Positions 59,781 through 64,000 of a DNA stretch of 64,000 nt are shown here, piece by piece. The stretch lies in NCBI GenBank assembly GCA_902798975.1, contig CADBYT010000007.1, positions 1-64,000 on the forward strand, in the 5' to 3' direction. Each line of letters opens with the position of its first letter. Within the stretch, counting starts at the first letter, position 1. The position numbers and the translations under genes were made by a program. The notes beneath the pieces are model-generated. The model was not told the origin of the DNA. It made no database searches and saw only the letters and a program-made list of their open reading frames with translations. Source of the DNA: an uncultured Bacteroidia bacterium (GTDB lineage: Bacteria > Bacteroidota > Bacteroidia > Bacteroidales > UBA932).

Positions 59781-61187
59781 TTACTTTTGTTTCTGTACCT
59801 TAGACACGATGTTGATCAGGACCGTGCCGAGGATTCCGGCGCAGAGGGAGCCCATCAGGACGGCGATCTTGCCGGCGTCGCGCAGGTGCGCCAACACGTC
59901 GGGTGCCTGCTCGCCGAAGGAGAGGGTGTCCACGAAGATGGACATGGTGAATCCGATACCACCCAGGCAGGCCACGGCGAAGAACATCGGCCAGGTGGCC
60001 TTCTCCGGCATGGCGCCGACCTTGAGCTTGATGGCGATCCAGCTGAACAGCGTGATGCCCACCGGCTTGCCGAGCAGCAGGCCCAGGAAGATACCCATTG
60101 AGACGCTACCGAGCAGGAGGTCATAGCTGAATACGTTGAAGTAGGAGAGGTCCGTAATCTGCACGCCGGCGTTGGCCAGGGCGAAGACCGGCATAATCAG
60201 GTAATTCACCCATGGGGTCAGGGCGTGCTCCACGCGGTAGCTCATATCCATCGAACGGTGTGCTACGCGCTCGAGCCGGCGCAGGGCGTGCTTCTGCGGC
60301 CCGTTGGGGAAGGGTTCGTCGTCGATGCCGTCCATATCCTCGAGCATCCGGAGGTAGTGGTTGCGCTTGTGGATGTACTGCGCCTTGTTGTAGCGCGAGG
60401 TGGCCGGAATGAGGAAGGCCATCACGACGCCGGACATCGTGGCGTGGATGCCGCTGTAGAAGAACAGGGCCCACACGAGGATGGCGCAGAACAGGTAGGG
60501 GAACATGTGCTTCTCGCCGATGCGGCGGAGCAGCAGCGTGAACAGGATCACGAGCACGGCGATGCCGAGCAGCGGGAGATTGATCTGTCCGCCGTAGAAA
60601 ATGGCCACCACCAGGATGGCGATGAGGTCGTCCGCGATGGCAAGGGCCGTCAGGAAGACCTTCAGGGAGACGGGGACCTTCGGCCCGAGCATCGAAAGGA
60701 TGCACACGGCGAAGGCGATATCCGTGGCGGTCGGGATGCCCCAGCCGCTGGCGGCCGCGGTGCCGTGGTTGATCAGGGTATAGATGAGTGCCGGGGCGAT
60801 CACGCCGCCAAATGCGGCGATGACCGGCAGCATGGCTTTCTTCGGGGAGGAAAGCTCTCCGTGCGCCACTTCGCGGCGGATTTCCAGGCCCACCGTGAAG
60901 AAGAAAATGACCATCAGGATGTCGTTGATGAACTTTTCGACGGTCAGGTCACGCGGGAAGAGGAGGTCGACGGCGCCGTCCGGGCTGTAGAGATGCAGCT
61001 GCATGTGCGTCTCCAGGATATCGTGATAAAGGTCGCGGGTGAAGGGGAGGTTGGCGAGCAGCATGGCCACGATGACGCAGGCCATCAGCAGGACGCCCTG
61101 AAACCAGGGCTTGTTGGACAGCCGTCCGCTACGCCGGTTGAATTCGAAGACACCCTTGTTCCAGGTGTATATCGGGATGAGTTTCAT
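59781..61187 (-). CDS. nhaA: Na+/H+ antiporter NhaA
   Basis: A 468-residue membrane antiporter with about 12 helices. The functional Asp-Asp pair lies in LTALAIADDLIAILVVAIFY. FFFTVGLEIRREVAHGELS, GWGIPTATDIAFAVCIL and the C-terminal GGIGFTMSIFVDTLSF are NhaA signatures. A hydrophilic insert of about 60 residues (HKRNHYLRMLEDMDGIDDEP and onward) makes it longer than the E. coli protein, as is common in Bacteroidota. The ATG at 61,187 is used rather than the upstream TTG. It trades Na+ for H+ in pH and salt homeostasis. Confidence 0.95.
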   Translation of the reverse strand: MKLIPIYTWNKGVFEFNRRSGRLSNKPWFQGVLLMACVIVAMLLANLPFTRDLYHDILETHMQLHLYSPDGAVDLLFPRDLTVEKFINDILMVIFFFTVGLEIRREVAHGELSSPKKAMLPVIAAFGGVIAPALIYTLINHGTAAASGWGIPTATDIAFAVCILSMLGPKVPVSLKVFLTALAIADDLIAILVVAIFYGGQINLPLLGIAVLVILFTLLLRRIGEKHMFPYLFCAILVWALFFYSGIHATMSGVVMAFLIPATSRYNKAQYIHKRNHYLRMLEDMDGIDDEPFPNGPQKHALRRLERVAHRSMDMSYRVEHALTPWVNYLIMPVFALANAGVQITDLSYFNVFSYDLLLGSVSMGIFLGLLLGKPVGITLFSWIAIKLKVGAMPEKATWPMFFAVACLGGIGFTMSIFVDTLSFGEQAPDVLAHLRDAGKIAVLMGSLCAGILGTVLINIVSKVQKQK

Positions 61188-61198
61188 ATACAAAACAA

Positions 61199-61229
61199 GC
61201 TACCTTTGCAATCGGGGCGCAAAGGTAGC
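61199..61229. promoter_or_regulatory. Inverted pair of TACCTTTG boxes upstream of nhaA
   Basis: GCTACCTTTGC (61,199-61,209) and its exact complement GCAAAGGTAGC (61,219-61,229) are 9 bases apart. The minus-strand copy, 33 bases before the nhaA start, is a good -7 box. The plus-strand copy points into the convergent spacer side and has no gene to serve. It could also be an operator for a dimeric regulator. Confidence 0.5.
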
Positions 61230-61253
61230 AATTCCTAAATTATTTTCAAAACT

Positions 61254-62114
61254 CTAAAACAGCTTGCCGTTCCACTTGGCTGCAAGCCGTTCCCGCTTGA
61301 ATTGTTCTTCGAGTCTGGCGAACTGGGCTTTGGTGTCCAGCGTGAAGCTGCCCTGCTGGATCCAGGAGTAGTAGGACGGCTCGGTTTCCCACACCATCCG
61401 GGCCGTCTTGCCCTTGTGCTTGCCGAAATTGATGAAGATTTCGCCCTTGTCGTCCCGGATCAGGTGGCCGGAGAAATCGACGTATTTTTTGCCGACGAAG
61501 GAGGCGAGGGCGTTGATGTCGTTCTTGAGCACCTGCTCGCGGTATTTGTCCGGTTCCTTGTAGCGGTCCAACTGGGCCTTGAGCACTTCGTAGGTGGCCA
61601 GGGTGTCGGCCTCGGCGCTGTGGGCGTTCTCGAAGTCCTCGCCGCCGCAGTAGAAGCGGTAGGCGGCGCGCAGGTTGCGCGGCTCCATCGTATGGAAAAT
61701 GTTCTGGACGTCGACCATCAGCGGCGCGTGCAGGTCCACGTGCAGGTCCTTGCCGGCGAGCTTGACGCGCTCGAATTCCTCGGCCAGCATGGGCAGGTCG
61801 AACTTGGCGGAATTGAAGCCCGCCAGGTCGCTGTCCTGCAGCCAGGAGGCCACTTCGTCGGAGAGTTCGAAGAAGGTGGGGCAGCCGGTCAGGTCTTCGT
61901 CCTTGATGCCGTTGACGGCGGACGCCTCCGGATTCATGGGACGCTGGCGGTTGCGCAGGTAGTCCCAGGGCTTGATGCGCCAGGTCTTGACGCGCTCCCC
62001 GCCGTCCGGAAACACCTTGACGAAGCTGAGTTCGACGATGGAATCTTCAGGAATGTTCAGGCCGGTGCTCTCGATGTCGAAGAAGAGCAGCGGCCGGGTC
62101 AGGTTCAGCTGCAT
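61254..62114 (-). CDS. DnaQ-like 3'-5' exonuclease
   Basis: A 286-residue DEDDh exonuclease. FFDIESTGLN has the first Asp-Glu, GFNSAKFDLPML the second Asp, and NAHSAEADTLATYEVL the His-Asp of ExoIII. The C-terminal 90 residues add a small domain (FINFGKHKGKTARMV, a KHKG-type segment also seen in DUF3820-like tails). It degrades DNA or RNA 3' ends. Encoded four bases after dnaN, so it may act with the clamp or serve as a proofreading or processing nuclease. Not a stand-alone epsilon subunit by any direct proof. Confidence 0.88.
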   Translation of the reverse strand: MQLNLTRPLLFFDIESTGLNIPEDSIVELSFVKVFPDGGERVKTWRIKPWDYLRNRQRPMNPEASAVNGIKDEDLTGCPTFFELSDEVASWLQDSDLAGFNSAKFDLPMLAEEFERVKLAGKDLHVDLHAPLMVDVQNIFHTMEPRNLRAAYRFYCGGEDFENAHSAEADTLATYEVLKAQLDRYKEPDKYREQVLKNDINALASFVGKKYVDFSGHLIRDDKGEIFINFGKHKGKTARMVWETEPSYYSWIQQGSFTLDTKAQFARLEEQFKRERLAAKWNGKLF

Positions 62115-62118
62115 AGGC

Positions 62119-63240
62119 TTACGATACCATGATCGGCATCAGGATGCCGCAGATCTTTTCGCTCTCTTCTTCCTCCTCGGCCGGGACGATCAGCGCGGCG
62201 CGGCGCGGGTCGGCGAATTTCATCACCACGGTGCCGCAACTCATGTTGGAAAGGATCTCGATGAGGAAGGAGGACTTGAAACCGATGCCCAGCTCGCCGC
62301 CGTTGTAGTCGCATTCGAGCTTCTCGTAGGCCGCCAGGGCGAAGCCCAGGTCCTGGGCCGTGATTTCGATCTGGCCGTTCTTGAGGTCGAATTTGATGTG
62401 GTTGGAGGCCTTGTTGGCGCAGACGGCCACGCGGCGCACCGTATTGAGCAGCTGGTTGCGGTCGATCTTGAGGATGTTGGCGTTGTTCTGCGGGATGACC
62501 TTGCGGTACTCCGGGAATTTGCCGACGATCAGGCGGCAGACCATCATCGTGCTGCCGAAGGTGAAGACCACGGTGGAGGAGTCGAAGGCGATCTGCACGT
62601 CCTCGTCATCTTTGTCCAGGATGGACTTCAGCACGCTGGCCGGCTTCTTGTGCAGGATGAAGGAGGACTTCTCCGCGACCTTGAAGGCGCGCGTGGTGTA
62701 GCAGATGAGCTTATGCGAATCGGAGGCCACGAGCGTGGTGCTCTCCGGGTCCATGTCGAAGAAGATGCCGTTCATCGCGGGACGCATCTCGTCGTCGGCG
62801 GTGGCGTAGATGGTGCTGCCGATGGCTTCCGTGAGCACGGAGGCGGGTACGGTGGCCGACAGCGCGTCGCTGCTCGCACCCTTGATTTCGGGATAGTCCG
62901 CGGCAGGGAAGAAGGGCAGGGAGGAATTACCGTTGCTCCAGATGCACTCGAAGGAGCCTTCGCCGGCGGTCTTGATCGTGATGGGCTGGTCCGGGAGGGC
63001 TTTCAGCAGGTCCATCATCTGACGGGCGGGCACGGCGATGCTGCCTTCATCGGCAATGCTGTCCACGGCGACGACGGTGCGGAGGGTGAGCTCCTGGTCG
63101 GAGGCGGTGACCTCCAGCTGTCCGTCCTTGAGGACGAAGAGGAAGTTCTCCAGGATGGGGAGGGCGGTCTTGGCGGGAATCGCCTTGGAAACATCAAGAA
63201 TGCCCTTGAGCAGTCCGGCGCTAGAAACGTTGAATTCCAT
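62119..63240 (-). CDS. dnaN: DNA polymerase III sliding clamp (beta subunit)
   Basis: A 373-residue beta clamp with three repeated domains. MEFNVSSAGLLKGILDVSKA is the N-terminal strand-helix, VVAVDSIADEGSIAVPARQM and FPEYRKVIP are conserved clamp segments, and LMPIMVS is the usual hydrophobic C-terminus (like the PMRL end of E. coli). It encircles DNA and tethers polymerases. The start MEFNV at 63,240 is chosen over 63,279 because a TAAATTTG box lies between 63,277 and 63,284. dnaA is not adjacent, so this is not an obvious origin region. Confidence 0.96.
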   Translation of the reverse strand: MEFNVSSAGLLKGILDVSKAIPAKTALPILENFLFVLKDGQLEVTASDQELTLRTVVAVDSIADEGSIAVPARQMMDLLKALPDQPITIKTAGEGSFECIWSNGNSSLPFFPAADYPEIKGASSDALSATVPASVLTEAIGSTIYATADDEMRPAMNGIFFDMDPESTTLVASDSHKLICYTTRAFKVAEKSSFILHKKPASVLKSILDKDDEDVQIAFDSSTVVFTFGSTMMVCRLIVGKFPEYRKVIPQNNANILKIDRNQLLNTVRRVAVCANKASNHIKFDLKNGQIEITAQDLGFALAAYEKLECDYNGGELGIGFKSSFLIEILSNMSCGTVVMKFADPRRAALIVPAEEEEESEKICGILMPIMVS

Positions 63241-63276
63241 ATCAGTCTTTTTAAATAATTCGAATATTCGTTCTCG

Positions 63277-63284
63277 CAAATTTA
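63277..63284 (-). promoter_or_regulatory. dnaN promoter -7 box
   Basis: The minus strand 63,284-63,277 reads TAAATTTG, matching TAnnTTTG, 36 bases before the dnaN start. Confidence 0.6.
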
Positions 63285-63356
63285 CGAATTAATTCTTGGA
63301 TTTTGGCATGTATTTTGACTTTTTACCGAGCGGACAAAATTTTAAATGCAACATAT

Positions 63357-64000
63357 ATGAAAAAAGGTTTTCTGACTGTGGTCATCTCCATTCTTCTGAG
63401 TGGCCTGACCGCGTACGCGATCGTGAAGTCCTCGACTCCCGCCCAGGGTGAGAGCCAGCCCATGGTTTATTCCTCCGACGGCCAGGCCGTGCGGACTGTC
63501 AATTTGTCACTTTCCGATTATCCCGACTTTACCTATGCGGCCGAGAACGCCGTCGAGGCGGTGGTCTACGTGAAGGTAACCATCAAGCCCCAGCAGCAAC
63601 AGCAGCAGATCGACCCGTTCTTCCGTTTCTTCTTCGGCGACGAATATGGTTACGGCAACCGTGAACGCCAGGGCAGCGGCTCCGGCGTCATCATCCGCCA
63701 GGACGGCTACATCGTCACCAACAACCATGTCGTCTCCGGCGCCACCACCATCCAGGTCACGCTGAACAACAACAAGACCTACGATGCCACCGTGATCGGC
63801 ACCGATCCGGCCACGGACGTCGCCCTGATCAAGATCGACGCCTCCGGCCTGCCGACCCTGCAGTTCGCCGACTCCGACAAGCTCCGCCTGGGCGAGTGGG
63901 TGCTGGCCATCGGCAGCCCGCTGGGCGAGGAGCTCCGCTCCACGATCACCGCCGGCATCGTCAGCGCCAAGGGCCGTTCGATGCCCAATTACAATGGTGA
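63357..64000 (+). CDS. DegP/DegQ (HtrA) family serine protease, 3' end outside window
   Basis: The first 214 codons are present. The start MKKGFLTVVISILLSGLTAY is a signal peptide or anchor. A Gln-rich linker with FRFFFGDEYGYG follows, as in Bacteroidota Do proteases, then the trypsin-like domain with the catalytic His in IVTNNHVVSGA and Asp in TDVALIKID, and LGEWVLAIGSPLG. The catalytic Ser and the PDZ domains would lie past the right edge. A periplasmic quality-control protease. Divergent from dnaN. Confidence 0.92.
   Translation, partial: MKKGFLTVVISILLSGLTAYAIVKSSTPAQGESQPMVYSSDGQAVRTVNLSLSDYPDFTYAAENAVEAVVYVKVTIKPQQQQQQIDPFFRFFFGDEYGYGNRERQGSGSGVIIRQDGYIVTNNHVVSGATTIQVTLNNNKTYDATVIGTDPATDVALIKIDASGLPTLQFADSDKLRLGEWVLAIGSPLGEELRSTITAGIVSAKGRSMPNYNG

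Noticed and set aside
62119-63240. Replication origin near dnaN
   Set aside because: No dnaA gene, DnaA-box cluster or AT-rich unwinding region is apparent next to dnaN.
63357-64000. Truncated protease
   Set aside because: The gene is cut only by the end of the window; its frame is open to the last base.

Overview
The window reads as chromosomal DNA of a Bacteroidota bacterium, most likely a GC-rich member of the Bacteroidales. The support is the repeated TAnnTTTG -7 promoter boxes right in front of genes, the gene set (type III glutamine synthetase, long TamB, the RsmI/MtaB/ThiL operon, ORF6N-PLD protein) and weak or absent Shine-Dalgarno sequences. No rRNA or named marker allows a species call.

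Positions 1-14,500 form a visibly AT-richer accessory block that looks like a defence island. It holds: (i) the 3' part of a retron/DRT-type reverse transcriptase overlapping a protein with a HEPN-like Rx4H motif; (ii) a four-gene minus-strand operon (11,991-2,023) of a ZorA-like MotA-type motor protein, a ZorB-like MotB/OmpA protein, a 1,653-residue GHKL ATPase with a C-terminal DUF3883/PD-(D/E)XK-like nuclease domain, and a SNF2 helicase, i.e. a Zorya-type system with non-type-I effectors; (iii) a minus-strand pair of a DprA/SLOG-like protein and a HAD-phosphoribosyltransferase-zinc-ribbon fusion. The right edge of the island coincides with a nuclease gene that has lost its 5' end (about 14,748), followed by a frameshifted ORF6N-PLD gene. 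From about 16,400 the sequence is GC-rich core chromosome.

16,413-20,972 (minus) is an operon of NAD synthetase, an alanine/glycine:cation symporter, a thioesterase and an inositol-phosphatase-family enzyme. 21,083-35,237 (plus) is a nitrogen-assimilation cluster: glutamine synthetase III, glutamate synthase large and small subunits, CTP synthase, PII protein, AmtB, an outer-membrane barrel and asparagine synthetase. In front of the glutamine synthetase lies a short Gln/Asn-rich leader ORF followed by mutually exclusive hairpins, which looks like a glutamine-sensing attenuator. 35,234-36,800 is a small secreted protein, a repeat-rich noncoding stretch and a candidate small RNA.

36,808-45,216 (minus) is thiL, an MBL hydrolase, mtaB, an RsmI-like methyltransferase and tamB. 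45,290-48,459 (plus) is tsaD, a COG2509 FAD protein and an SGNH hydrolase. Then come mnmA (minus), cdd, the SRP RNA, a BaiN-type flavoprotein, a bile-acid-symporter-family carrier, a zinc metallopeptidase (minus), two tandem secreted YARHG-like paralogues, a palindrome-rich spacer, tRNA-Thr(CGU), a cysteine-desulfidase-family gene (minus), an M28 peptidase, an AlkD-like protein, nhaA (minus), and a DnaQ-like exonuclease with dnaN (minus). The window ends inside a DegP/DegQ-type protease.

A genome-wide theme is a small palindromic repeat (GTCAT-CCCGG-CTTGAC-CCGGG-ATC type). It occurs in tandem between genes and also in frame inside coding regions (the RsmI-like gene, twice; the AlkD-like gene, twice). 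A different, larger inverted-repeat element sits in frame inside the BaiN-type gene.
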